64,000 nucleotides of DNA from Ctena decussata (taxonomy: Eukaryota > Mollusca > Bivalvia > Lucinida > Lucinidae), in NCBI GenBank assembly GCA_963989385.1, contig OZ022506.1, positions 10,125,841 to 10,189,840 on the forward strand, read 5' to 3'. Position numbers and translations under genes: made by a program. The notes beneath the pieces were generated by a model that did no database searches, was not told the DNA's origin, and saw only the letters and a list, made by a program, of their open reading frames with translations. Below are positions 1 to 10,262 of this stretch, one piece after another (positions within the stretch are counted from its first letter, which is position 1; the number at the start of each line of letters is the position of its first letter).

Positions 1-450
1 AGTATGGCCCATGTCTCTTATTTTGAATGTCTGCTTTGCTCTTGAAGGAACTTTTTAAATTTTTTATTTGACTTCACAGCAGCTGGTGTTGTGCTATGTG
101 GCGGCCGTAAAACGTCTCCCCGTACATCATCTATAGTGTAGATTATATTTTATTTGTCCTTCAAGATCAGACGATATATTCTGAGAAATCAGAAATTCTT
201 GATTGGTTTAGACTTTCAATCTAAATCAGTTCGTTTAACCATTTGTATCCTTTTGATACTAATCAGTCTTTGTATTGGTTTAAACATTATTTTATTCAAG
301 AATTTTCAAAATAACACATATATACATACAACAAATAGATCAGGATCTGATAGTAAGCTTTTGGCTTATATATATCATCTCCTGGAACATATCTTACAAC
401 ATATAGCAGATGGATTAAACATACAAAACATGTAACATTGAAGTAACCAA
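1..450 (+). repeat. Penelope-like element terminal repeat, truncated
   Basis: This fragment matches the roughly 380-bp repeat that recurs at 10.3-11.1, 24.5-24.9, 28.3-28.7 and 34.0-34.4 kb. The shared landmarks are a start resembling the 3' side of a hammerhead ribozyme (TGGCCCATG near base 5), a GGCGGCCGTAAAACGTCTCC block at about 101-120, and the CATCATCTATAGTG and TTCAAGATCAGA blocks. The small open frame at 154-435 lies wholly inside this repeat and is not treated as a gene. Homology between copies is seen directly; assignment to a Penelope-like element rests on the linkage to RT remnants at 9.2 and 36.5 kb. Confidence 0.7.
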
Positions 451-886
451 TAGTCAGTTACAAAATATTTTGATGTGTCAGAATATGTAGTAGTAAATAA
501 CTAAATCATACTTAATTGAATGTGTACAGAAAAACAAGTTATAGGTATGTAAAGAGAAACTTATGATATAAAGTAGAATAAAGTAAGAGTACAATAAGTA
601 ATAATAGTATAACGATAATAGTAAAGCGATAAAAGATAATATAACGATTGTAATGAAAATAACGTCATCGAGAAGAATATATAAAGACAAATTTGTAGCA
701 TATAAACGGCAAATTTACAGCGTCTAAATGGAGACCATACATATATTCATAAGAGTGTCTCGATGAACGTTTATTAGCAGCACAAACTGTAATAGTATAC
801 TGTAACCATGCAAAGCTTGACCGCCTGTCCTTCCCCTGTATCTCAGACTATCGGTAAAGAAAAAGCAGAGACTGATTTAATAAATA
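451..886. other. AT-rich stretch, LINE 3' flank
   Basis: No coding sequence or RNA gene is seen here. The right-hand end (about 740-886) probably contains the short 3' untranslated region of the minus-strand LINE, with an AATAAA-like sequence on the minus strand at about 770-780. The remainder is simple AT-rich DNA. Confidence 0.4.
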
Positions 887-2051
887 TTATGAAAAGCGTT
901 TTGATTTTATTATAAAGTCTTGGACTTTTGCAAATAAAAGTTCGTTTTCTTCAATTGTTGCATTTGCAATCCCAAACAGAAGCTGATTTGTATTTAGTGT
1001 CTGGAGTTCATTAGTAAAACAAGTGTTTCTAAGTTCAGTATATTTAGGGCAAGTATAAAAGAAATGATATGCACTTTCAAAACCGCCACAAGAACAAGAA
1101 GGACTATCAACAATATTTTTCCTATAGAGATCAGAGTTTAATAAGCTACAACCCAAACGCAGTCTTGTATGCAATATTTGGCCTTTGCGGCAGCCACTAC
1201 TATAAAATTTTGGCGGCTGTATTATATTCCTGTTTAGACGATGTTTAAACGAAGAGACAGAGGTAGCTTCTTTAATATCAATAGGCAGAGTATTCCAAGC
1301 TCTAATTGTAGATGGTAAAAAGGAATTATAATAAAGATTTGTTCTGCATCGCAGTGTGCATATATCAGTTGAGTTCCTTAGATTATAACGATTTGCATTT
1401 TGCACTATTGGGGGTATCAGGTCATTAGGATACGTCGGTGTTTCGTTGTGTATAATTTTATAAAAAATAATCAGCTTCTGTTTATTTCGTCTTTCCTGCA
1501 AAGTCTCCCACCCTAATTCAGAATAAAGTTTTTCTACATTACACAATTTTGTTGCCCCCGTTATAATTCTTGCCGCCTCAGTGTGAATTGATTCCAACAG
1601 TTTTTTGTTTTCAGTGGAACAGTTGTCCCAAACAGAGCAGCTGTATTCAAGAAGGGGTCGGATGAATGCATAATAGAGCTTTTGTAAAGATCGTCTTTTA
1701 ATTTTAAATTTAAGTACTCTCAATAAATTTAACCTAGACCATGCGTTATCTGTGATATATTTGATATGTTCCGACCATGTGCATGCATTTGAAAAAATTA
1801 GTCCAAGATGTTTGTGAGATGAGCTTTCTGTAATGACAGTGTTGTTCATTAAAAGGGGTGGATGGTTTATTTGAGCTAGCTTTCTGGATACAACCATTGA
1901 TTCAGTTTTCGAGGGATTGAAATCTACTAGCCAATCATTTGCCCAACGCGTAATAATTCCGAGATCTAAATTCAAAGTAGTCGCTGCTGTATGCGGATTA
2001 TCAACAATTATATAAAGGCTCGTATCATCAGCGAACAGTCTTATATTGGAG
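887..2051 (-). pseudogene. LINE reverse transcriptase, C-terminal half
   Basis: This is the downstream half of the RT of a non-LTR retrotransposon. Reading on the minus strand, it begins just after the nested LTR element with the RT catalytic motif C (FADD, coded near 2023-2034). It continues through the thumb region (WANDWLVDFNPSKTE, then a LLEYSCSVWDN block) and ends in a zinc-ribbon-like tail with CSCGGFESAYHFFYTCPKY, typical of CR1/Jockey-group LINEs. It lies in line with the endonuclease and RT half at 5099-7506; the LTR insertion at 2057-5098 separates the two. The frame is uninterrupted from the junction to the stop at 887, which suggests a fairly young copy. The superfamily is recognised from motifs; the exact clade is not certain. 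Confidence 0.9.
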
Positions 2052-2056
2052 TGAAT
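2052..2056. repeat. Target-site duplication, left copy (TGAAT)
   Basis: The bases TGAAT directly precede the first LTR and recur directly after the second LTR at 5099-5103. This is the 5-bp duplication expected from retroviral-type integrase. Confidence 0.93.
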
Positions 2057-2249
2057 TGTTGTATTATTAATAACGATACAAGCTTGTCTAAACTACTAAT
2101 TTATTCAGCTAGATGTTGCTAGCTTGATGACCAAAACACAAGTGGGTTACATGATACATACAAAAGTATTTAAGAGGCAATGGAACTCTCTCACACTAGC
2201 TCGCTGAACAATCAAGGTTAATGACCTATCATGAGTAACTTATACAACA
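2057..2249 (-). repeat. 3' LTR (193 bp)
   Basis: This is the left-hand LTR in window orientation, and the 3' LTR of the minus-strand element. It has the same length and apparently the same sequence as 4906-5098, and begins TGTTG and ends CAACA. The polypurine tract (minus sense GAGAAAGGGAGG) abuts it at about 2250-2262. Confidence 0.95.
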
Positions 2250-2533
2250 CCTCCCTTTCTCAGGAGCTTGATTGTCTGTAGACTATTAAGCACATGTGCA
2301 TGAAATTAGCCTTGAAACATAACAGTAAAGTTCTTAACCACTTGTCAAGATAAAGCAATGAATTTACTCCAGTTACACATCTAAATCTGATAATTTGACA
2401 GCTAAAGCATTAACTAAATTCTTGACCTAAAATAACATTTAACCTTACAAATAACAGGAAATGTATCTCTTTCATCAGATTATGTGAATGAAAATAATCA
2501 TGAATGAATGAAATATTTTCTCTACTTTAGCAC

Positions 2534-3805
2534 TTAACCAAAATTATTAATCTGGAGTCTGTCTGGTGGTTTTGAAATTCTCCCCGACCTAGTAATGGTA
2601 ACACCTTCAGGGAGTGTCTGAGTTTTATTTGACACAGGAGAGCATTTGCTCTCACATTGCTTTTCAACGCTTTCATACTGTTTTTCAATGTTCTCACGTT
2701 GTTTTTCAACGTTATTATCTGGAGCGATTTTCGCGCGCGGTTGCTCAATGTTTTGGTGTAATTTTACTAAATGCCGTCTATTTCGCCTCACTGTACCACG
2801 CGGTGTATCTACAATGTAAGATCGCGGATAAAGTGCATTTTTCACTATTTGTCCGTCTGTTTGTAAGTTTTTCACATGCACTCTATCTCCCTCTTTCAAA
2901 GGTTCATGTGTCTTTGCACGTTTTCGCAAGTCATAATTCTGTTTTGTTTGTTCTCTCACATGATTTTCGCGTTGTTCAACTTTCGCGAAATTTGCCAGCT
3001 TTGGCTTAAGATTTCTCGGTGCAGTTGGTAAAATAGTCTTAATTTTCCTGCCCATCAGTAGCTCTGCTGGGCTATAACCATTTCGTATCGGCGTAGCGCG
3101 ATATTCCATCAACGCGATGTAAGGATCATCTGCCTTTTCTAGGAGTCTCTTACAGGTCTGCACTGCTCTCTCAGATTCACTGTTTCCAAGAGGCCATTTT
3201 GGACTGCTAAGAATATGATTAATTCCATATTCCTGCATGAATTGATTGAATTGTTCCGAACTGTATTGTCCACCATTGTCTGACACCAGAATGTCGCATA
3301 TTCCATGTCTACTCATTATGGATTTAAGATGGCTGATGACGTCGCTTGACGTCGCTGTAGTAAGCTTTGCGATTTCAATATATCTCGAGTAGTAGTCTAC
3401 TACCAGTAAGTAATTATGTCCCTTCCAATAGAATAAATCTGTCCCTAATTTTTCCCAAGGTCGTCCAGGTAAAGGTGTATATATCAAAGGTTCTGCGCGA
3501 TCGTTTAGCGTTTTTGCGCAAACGTCACATTTTCTGACCATATTTTCAATGTCTTTACTAAGTCCCGGCCACCAAACTGAATTTTTGGCCCTTTCTCTAC
3601 ACTTTGTAATTCCTTGGTGTGCCCCATGAATTTTCGAAAGAATGTCACCTTGCATCGACACAGGTATGATAATTCGATCTCCTTTCATTAGTAAGCCATG
3701 GTTAATAGTTATTTCACCTTGAAGTGACCAGTAAGCTTTCATGAAGTCTGCCAAGTCTGATTTTCTCTCAGGCCACCCATTTTCACAGAATGACTTTAAA
3801 AGAGG
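2534..3805 (-). pseudogene. Truncated pol: integrase domain
   Basis: The minus-strand frame stays open from the inverted-LTR junction at 3805 to the stop at 2534. It starts in the RNase H-integrase linker (LADFMKAYWSLQGEITI). It then shows the HHCC zinc-binding module (HGAHQGITKCRERAKNSVWW followed by a CDVC pair) and the integrase core, with the catalytic Asp in TDLFYW, the Asp in SDNGGQY and the Glu in GNSESERA. The second Asp and the Glu are 35 residues apart (DD35E). A basic tail follows. The integrase core therefore looks intact, but nothing upstream in pol survives, so the element cannot reverse-transcribe itself. Any start codon (for example at 3754) would be fortuitous. Confidence 0.92.
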
Positions 3806-3922
3806 TGTTGTATAAGTTACTCATGATAGGTCATTAACCTTGATTGTTCAGCGAGCTAGTGTGAGAGAGTTCCATTGCCTCTTAAATACTTTTGTATGTA
3901 TCATGTAACCCACTTGTGTTTT
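3806..3922 (+). repeat. Inverted partial LTR at internal deletion point
   Basis: These 117 bases are an exact-looking reverse complement of the terminal 117 bases of the 193-bp LTR. The fragment begins precisely at the LTR's outer terminus (TGTTG at 3806) and stops inside the LTR at about 3922. It joins the gag and integrase fragments, and it supplies the last codons and stop of the gag frame. Confidence 0.92.
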
Positions 3923-4520
3923 TAGCGGATTTGAAGTTTTTCTTTCTGACAGCGTCAAGCTTTGAATCGTCATTGTTAATTTGGTTTCGAACCACTGACT
4001 GCTGCTTTTTAACTGCTTCGCTTTGGCGAGCTTGATTTACAGCTTTTTCTAAAGTTAATTCAGCGTCCATTTGTAATTTTTCTGCGACTTTAGCGTCTCT
4101 CAATCCTACCACGATTCTGTCTCTTATTAAATCATCTTTTAATTGTCCATAATTACAATGTTCTGCCAAAGTATGTAAAGCTGTTATAAAAGTGTCCACA
4201 GATTCGCCTTCCTCCTGTTTTCTCATGTTGAATTTAGATCTTTCAAAAATTACGTTTCTCCGTACGACAAAATAGTTTTTGAATTTATCTGTCACTGATT
4301 TGATTTGTTTTTGCTGTGCATTTGAAAGATGGAAAGAATGAAATATATCGTCAGCTTTTCGTCCCATACAATATAATAAAGTATTGACTTGTTGTTCTTC
4401 ACTTTTCTCATTGAGTCCAGATGCTATCTTGAAACGCTTGAATCGTGTAATCCATTTATCAAATTCCTCAGGATTTTTGAAACTGAAATTTTCCGGTGGT
4501 GTAACTTGAAATGTTGCCAT
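3882..4520 (-). pseudogene. Truncated gag
   Basis: A 212-residue minus-strand frame starts at an ATG at 4520. Residues 1-195 resemble the capsid-like gag of Mag-lineage Ty3/gypsy elements: an N-terminal PPENFSFKNPEEFDKW, a helical core with FERSKFNMRKQEEGES, then LRDRIVVGLRD-like and basic segments. The expected CCHC zinc knuckles and protease are absent. The last 13 or so residues come from the inverted LTR fragment, so the frame ends artificially. The gag family is known to form cytoplasmic particles; whether this truncated form could do so is unknown. Confidence 0.85.
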
Positions 4521-4886
4521 TTTTATTCCAATTTTGAAATTTATTAAAACTATTCACTTTTGAAATAAATCCAATAAACTGAATTCACAAAATCACAATG
4601 CTCACTAAGAATGAATTATCTATTCCAAAATTTTAACAATTCACTGATATTTATTTCCAACTTTAAAATTTTTATTTCACTAATTTCAAATTTCATTTCC
4701 GAATTCTGAATTATATTTCCGAATTTTGAATTTTATTTCACAATTTAATTTAATTATTTTATATTTTTTTCACTCTTGAACAGTAATCCAACTTGTCATC
4801 AAGTCTGTGAATTGACAATTTCTGTCTAATTCCACGACACACATGACAGTTCAAACATTACTTGTTCAGGTGTATCATTAAATCCA

Positions 4887-4905
4887 AATTTACTTTCTGA
4901 CACCA
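4887..4905 (-). promoter_or_regulatory. Primer-binding site of LTR element
   Basis: On the minus strand the bases directly after the 5' LTR read TGGTGTCAGAAAGT, ending the LTR at CAACA. This matches the style of primer-binding site used by Mag-like Ty3 elements, thought to pair with a tRNA 3' end. The exact tRNA cannot be confirmed from this window. Confidence 0.75.
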
Positions 4906-5098
4906 TGTTGTATTATTAATAACGATACAAGCTTGTCTAAACTACTAATTTATTCAGCTAGATGTTGCTAGCTTGATGACCAAAACACAAGTGGGTTACA
5001 TGATACATACAAAAGTATTTAAGAGGCAATGGAACTCTCTCACACTAGCTCGCTGAACAATCAAGGTTAATGACCTATCATGAGTAACTTATACAACA
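4906..5098 (-). repeat. 5' LTR (193 bp)
   Basis: This is the right-hand LTR, the 5' LTR of the minus-strand element. It appears identical to 2057-2249. The element's promoter should lie here, but no TATA box is asserted. It is followed at 5099-5103 by the second TGAAT target duplication. Confidence 0.95.
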
Positions 5099-5832
5099 TG
5101 AATTTCATTAACTATGTCGTTAATATATATGAGAAACAGTAGCGGGCCCATGATGGATCCCTCAGGGACACCTGCCTTAACGTAAGTCCATTCGGAGCAG
5201 GTTCCATTTAAAACAACTCGCTGTCTTCTATTTGACAAGTAACTCGAGAACCATTTGAGCAGGTTACCCGAAATTCCTAAGCACGAGAGTTTATGCAACA
5301 ATCCTCTGTGCCAAACTCTGTCAAAGGCCTTGCTGATATCACAGAAAACTACACGCACTTCTTTCCCGCTGTCAACAGCTTCACAAAAACAGTGATATGT
5401 ATGTAATAACTGATATGTTGTAGAGTCGCCTGGAATGAAACCTGATTGTAATGGAGTGATTAGATGATTTATATTGATGTAGTTATAAACCTGTTTATGC
5501 ACACACCTTTCCATCACTTTACTTATTTGGTTTAATAGTGAGATTGGACGGTAATTTGATGGCAAGGACGTTTCATCTTTTTTCTTATCTACTGGAGTTA
5601 CATTAGCGTCTTTCCAGGGTGTTGGAAAATAACCACTATTTATTAGAAAATTAAAAAGTAAGGATAATGGTTCAGACAACACATCAGCGCCTTCTTTTAA
5701 CAACCGAGGACTTATTAGGTCAGGCCCACACGCCTTGGAGACCTTGAGGTGTAGTAAAACATCTTTAACGTCTTGCCTTGTAAAGCTTACTGTTTGCAAC
5801 TTAGTATGTGTAACAGGGCGAACAGGGGGTAA
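5099..5832 (-). pseudogene. LINE reverse transcriptase, N-terminal half
   Basis: This minus-strand frame covers the fingers and palm of the same LINE RT. It shows SKACGPDLISPRLLKEG, then NYRPISLLNQISKVMER, QSGFIPGDST, motif A (VFCDISKAFDRVWHRGLL, with catalytic Asp) and motif B (GVPEGSIMGPLLFLIYINDI). It breaks off at the LTR insertion, and the next motif (FADD) resumes at about 2034. Its upstream edge is a TAA at 5833-5835 in the same frame as the endonuclease ORF. A single nonsense codon therefore separates the two, and the original product was one endonuclease-RT polyprotein. Confidence 0.92.
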
Positions 5833-7506
5833 TTATTTATTGTTATCGTTTATAGTAGACTGTGCAGCGAAAAAATTATTTAAAACATTCGCCTTATCTT
5901 CGTCTGTCTCGGCATACCGACCTTCGAAAAACAAGGGCGGAATAGTATGTAACTTTTTGTTATTGCCGAGAAGACATTTTGAAGCTTTCCAAAACGTTTT
6001 TGGATCAATAGCATCAGAATTTATCAGATTCTCTAGTTTTTCAAAATATTCAGATTTACTTTTTCTGATTTCTTTAACTACTATATTTCTCAGTTTTTTA
6101 TATTTCTCCCATAAAGCTACATAGTTGGTTTTTTTATACTTCCTATAAGTTCGTTTTCTTTTCCGAATAATTTTCCTAATTTTTGCTGTAATCCAGGGAT
6201 GATCGGATGGTCGGATAGTAACTATTTTGTTTGGTATACATTCAAGGCTTGTATTATAGAGTTCGTCTGTGATGCTCAGAACTACATCATCGACGTTGTC
6301 AATGGTTAAGTCACTAGTTAAGTTTGAACGAGAAAGTAGGTTTCTGTATTTATCATAATCAGCTAAATTATAGTTCCAAATACGTCTTCTAAAACTTTTC
6401 AAAGTGGGGCGAATGAATTTTAGCAAAAGAATAATAGGGCAATGAAATCGAACTTGATCAGGTATGAAACTATCCAATACCCCACTGTATAAAACATTAG
6501 AAGTATTTCGTACTAAAAAAAGATCTATCAGTGATGATGAGTTTTCTGAAAAATTAGTTGAATCTACAATAAGTTGTGTAAGATGATACTGAAGCATTAA
6601 GTCCTTTATTTTATTGTTTTCGCTACTTGCCATGTCAAAATTAAAATCCCCCGTTATAATAATATCATTAATATTTGTGTTAAAAGCTCTATCAATACTT
6701 TCTAGAATCATATTGAAGTAATCTACTGTACTGTTCGGCGGTCGATAAAAACCACCAATTAGGAGTTTCTTAGATTTTACAATAATTTCTACCCATTTAG
6801 CCTCAAGCCCGTTAATTTCTAGGTCTTGTCGCTGCTTGCATGCAAAGGTATCTCGGACATATATGGCTACGCCTCCACCGATACGGTCACTCCTGTCTTT
6901 TCTGAAAGGTGGCGAGAAATTTTCAATCATGATAGAATCATTTTTAGTTACCGGTTTCAGCCATGTTTCGGAGAAGACAAGAACATCGTATGCTTCGGCT
7001 TCGCCTCTTAGAAGGTCAATTTTTGGAAAAAGGCTTTGAACATTTAGATGAACAATGCTTAAATGATTCGATAACATTTCGAATGAATCGTTACTACTCG
7101 ATTGTGAAGCATCAGCAAGGTCATTGTCAGAGTCTGGGCCTGGGTTAGGATGAACATCTCCACAATTAAGTATGAAAACAAATATCCATGTAATAAGAAC
7201 AACTGATACGAGACAACAATAAAGTTGGATACTAAAAGTCATGTTATTTTCAGACGAAGCTGATTTGATACGAGCATGGGGGCATTTAATATTTCTGTAT
7301 ATTTCATTGCTCCTCTGTAACGATATAATGATACTTTCACAGAAGACATAATATGTAGATACGTTTAATAGTGACATGAATAGAACGGGGACAAAACAAA
7401 AGTAAAAATGCTTACGTTTCAGTTCCTTTTTGCCACCCATATGAAGAGTCTGAGATACACCAAAGGTGCCACCAAGACCGTCTGAATGTAATTTCCAAGC
7501 CATCAT
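5833..7506 (-). pseudogene. LINE ORF: 2A-like leader, endonuclease, linker
   Basis: A 557-residue minus-strand frame opens at the ATG at 7506. Residues 1-115 contain two hydrophobic stretches (about 32-62 and 91-113). They are followed by a 2A-like motif GDVHPNPGP at residues 116-124, a feature known from N-termini of several invertebrate CR1/L2/Rex-type LINEs. Residues about 145-385 are an AP-endonuclease-like domain (VHLNVQS, LVFSETWL, GGVAIYVRD, ITGDFNFDM, RFHCPI); this class nicks the target DNA for priming. A basic linker (RKIIRKRKRTYRKYKK) and a helical segment before the RT follow. The frame ends at a TAA at 5833-5835. The RT continues in the same frame directly beyond it, so this is one nonsense mutation rather than a natural terminus. 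Confidence 0.92.
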
Positions 7507-8039
7507 ATGCTAGTCAGTATTTGCAATAGATATATCATGACAAGTCTTGACGGCACCTCTGGCGAGCAGTAACAGACAGGTACACGCGTTGCATGGCACA
7601 CAGTACAGGAAAAAATGACAGAAGGAATAATAACGTAGACATATGTTGTAAGAATGGTAAAGAAAAGAATCAGCATTGTAAAAGAGAGAGAGAGAAAAAA
7701 AGAAAAGTAAATCAACACAACAGCAATAACCTGGGTTGGGTACTGATATACATAGTTTGTTCTCAAATACTCTGGCTGGTAAACAGTACAGTCCTCGACC
7801 GGACTGCTTTCACGAGCAATCTGGTCCAGGTCTGTACGAGGTAAGCCATAAATTCAGCTACCAATGTAAGGGAGACAAACCGCTGTATTCAGAAAAACGG
7901 GTTTGACACAGTCTTTGCGCTTGCATAACTTCGGAGATAATCACACATTTTACACAAATAAGCACAATTATGTCTAGCAATACCGTTGTTAACACAGAAC
8001 TCAGATCATCGTTTCTGCCCTGTACCGAACAACATCGTG
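7507..8039 (-). other. Probable LINE 5' untranslated region or flank
   Basis: No supported gene is seen. On the minus strand there are short hydrophobic frames (for example 7503-7766) that lie directly upstream of the LINE ATG and may be its 5' leader. A GA-rich simple tract lies at about 7683-7706. The 5' boundary of the LINE could not be placed. Confidence 0.35.
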
Positions 8040-8920
8040 ACAATGCCGTGGCAAAACTGTACAGCTCTAATCAGACTGATCCCGATCGTGCTGATCGGGA
8101 TCAGTCTGATTAGATCTGTACAGTCACAGCCTTACAAACTGTCCCGCCAAGAAAACTAAGGTTAGGGTGTCCGATCATTACGGGCAAGCACGGTGAACTA
8201 TTACAAATTTCAAGGCAACCGCTCTGTATAGTGACGGACGACTAGCGTTCTGTGGCATTTTCGACTGAACAAATTCGCATACAATTTTTCGGTTTGCTCA
8301 TACGTTACTTATATATGTACATGAATATGTCAAGAATCAGATTTACATCAGCTAGCACAGACAGATTCAGCATTATTCCAATACCCCGGCGTCAATACTC
8401 AGACGATTAAAATCGTAGCAATACGGTGGTACAAAAAATGTAGACCCTGATAGACAGGCCCTGATCTACACCTTCCGTCGTCAGCCTTCGCCTTCTCTAA
8501 CCCACAGTAATAGAGTCGGTTTCTAGAATGGTTGATGTCCGATTATCAACTCGATGGTACAAGCAGTGTGAGGGAGAAACCCACTAAACCAAGGTATTAA
8601 CAAATTTCGCCGGTAATGCTCGGGCATAAAAATAATGCCCGAGCATTGTCACGGCGAGCGCTACAACCACATAGAAAAATACTCGAACATGTCATGGCAA
8701 AACAGTGTAGACCCTATCAGACTGATTCTTATCTGTCAGCGGCCCACATATTATTATAAACTGGGATAAAAACTTACTCTACGCCCTCATAATAACTAAG
8801 GTATCCGAATATTTACAACAAGCTTGGTGATCGTAAGTGGTACGACCCACTGAACAAAGGAGTATTTCAGGCACAGTCTAGCGTATTTGTGGCACAGACT
8901 CGCTAGTGATGTATCAAAAA
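8040..8920. repeat. Degenerate direct repeat, two copies
   Basis: Two related segments occur at about 8040-8280 and 8685-8910. Both start with a TGGCAAAAC(T/A)GT block followed by ATCAGACTGAT, and both continue with an AACTAAGGT...TCCGA block and a block ending near a TGTGGCA motif. A shorter related block lies at about 8425-8465. A separate 13-bp-arm hairpin (AATGCTCGGGCAT, 7-base loop) is at 8615-8647. The element family is not recognised. Confidence 0.55.
8057..8123. repeat. Near-perfect 67-nt hairpin
   Basis: Arms of 31 bases (8057-8087 and 8093-8123) are complementary with one mismatch, around a 5-base loop GTGCT. The outer edges are CTGTACAG on both sides and the inner edge is CCCGATC/GATCGGG. 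The hairpin is embedded in the first copy of the degenerate repeat, whose second copy at about 8697 keeps only the left-arm sequence. Confidence 0.85.
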
Positions 8921-9039
8921 CATTTGTCATTGTTAATAAAATAATAAGTTAACACTTCAATTCAATATATGGTTCTAGACAGAGCAGAACATGTATAACC
9001 AAGTTAATTCGTTTCATAATAGAAAACCCTTGCACTTGA

Positions 9040-9600
9040 AGTCTAGACCGTGAAACACCTCAATAGTCTTTGTATTGACTGCCGTATTAAAAGCAAGAAA
9101 TTACAGTATGCTTTTCTCTGGCTTTGTAACCAGATATTGTCAGGGTCACTGATACGGCTTGCAACTTATTCGGTTTGCTAGAGTGTCTAGTCATGTGACT
9201 GACTTCAATGCCCGTAAAAAGATTTTAACTGCTAAGCTTCTCCAACAGGGCTATAGATATCATTAACTTCGAAAAGCATTTTCAAAATTCTTTCGCCTTT
9301 ACTATGAATTGGTTTCTAAATTCAATGTCGGATTAAAAAGTATTTTGCAACAGGGCCTATCGGAACCAGAATTTGATGGTGACTTAGTCTATAAATTCAA
9401 AAAATTGTAGGTAAGTCCGATTTTTCTGATCAGTTCAAGAAAATTATCGTTCGTTACAAACGTATTGGATATAATATAAATGTAATGCTGCAGTCTGCAT
9501 ATTTAGTGTTTAACCCAATCATGGTTAAACACTTTGCTTCCCTCTTTAATTGCACGCCAGTTGGTCAGGCATCAGACTCAATGATGGGCCCGACATAAAG
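9040..9600 (+). pseudogene. Penelope-like RT, C-terminal remnant with ribozyme half-site
   Basis: The 5' half of a hammerhead ribozyme (GGGTCACTGAT at about 9143) is joined at about 9162 directly to codons of an RT C-terminus. The short conserved string there, QLIRF, is shared with 38.0 kb, and ...KLLQQGYRYH and LQQGLSEPEFDGDLVYKF follow. Several frameshifts and stops follow, so this copy is dead. Recurrence of the same protein stretch at 36.5-38.1 kb and of the downstream non-coding tail at 29.8, 38.3, 39.0 and 62.8 kb shows one repeat family. RT motifs identify a Penelope-like element; Naiad-type is possible but not proven. Confidence 0.75.
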
Positions 9601-10262
9601 CTACTTGATTTAGTTGGTTGGGGCCGGAGTTTGCCTTGTTTGTTGCTTGGTTATTCGGGGTTCAACTGATAGTTTTCTTATGCTCCGGTATTTCAGTGGT
9701 GTTGTCTGGCTACCCAGGGGTCTCCTGGTGTCGCAATACGTTCTTTCCATTGAGTCCTCATCTCTGATTCATCATATGCCTTATCTGTGATTTGTTTGTT
9801 TCCGGTGATGATTCATTGATGAGTAAAGAAACCTTCATGTGGACCAAACAGCTAACTTAATGTTTCATACCACTGCAGAAGCAGAGGGCGAGGTTTGGGC
9901 CGAGTAAAACATGTTTAAGCCCCACAGTAATCTTTTGCTGACCGTTCCAAGGCGATACTTCTGTTGCGGTTACTTGATGTTATATTGTGCTGTGTCCGCT
10001 TGTCTATGGTATCTGGCGGTTTGGTCACCCGTATTGCGGCCCAATCTGCCTTCTGTTTTGTTTTGTTTTGTAAGTAAAATAAAAAAAAATGCCGATGCTG
10101 TTTTTGGGGTAGCTTAATGACCATCTGTTTGGGAAAGAGCTGCTCATTCGGTTTACTGTGCGTGTCTTTCGAAAACTTGTGTCATTTTCTGTGTGTAAGT
10201 GCTTCTTTCCCTATTGGTTTTGAGAGCGGAATGTGGGATTTGATTGTAATAATGTATTATTG
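9600..10262 (+). mobile_element. Penelope-like element 3' non-coding region
   Basis: This is the downstream part of the same element, recognised because blocks recur elsewhere: GGGGCCGGAGTTTGCC (9626; compare 29.87 kb), ACCGTTCCAAGGCGATACTT (9941; compare 11.24, 30.2, 38.43, 39.13 kb and inverted at 33.0, 40.65 and 63.1 kb), and TTTGGGAAAGAGCTGCTCA (10128). No coding potential is supported; the small frames at 9911-10359 lie within this repeat. Confidence 0.7.

Larger units (their letters stand above)
2057..5098 (-). mobile_element. Ty3/gypsy (Mag-like) LTR retrotransposon, internally deleted
   Basis: A complete LTR-bounded element, coding on the minus strand, is nested in a LINE RT. It has two 193-bp LTRs that appear identical base for base, start TGTTG and end CAACA, and are flanked by TGAAT duplications. 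Next to the 5' LTR (minus sense) is a primer-binding site beginning TGGTGTCAGAAAGT. Next to the 3' LTR is a purine tract, GAGAAAGGGAGG. Only a gag fragment and the integrase end of pol remain. Protease, RT and RNase H are missing, and a 117-bp inverted LTR piece sits at the breakpoint. The identical LTRs imply a very recent insertion. Because the body lacks RT, it either moved in trans or was rearranged during its own reverse transcription. Confidence 0.95.

Noticed and set aside
154..435. Small membrane-protein-like ORF
   Set aside because: It lies entirely inside the PLE terminal repeat, which is non-coding in its other copies.
2614..3009. Plus-strand 131-codon ORF
   Set aside because: It is the shadow of the integrase coding frame on the opposite strand.
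7593..7844. Plus-strand Lys-rich ORF
   Set aside because: It overlaps a GA-rich simple tract and the probable LINE 5' leader on the other strand.
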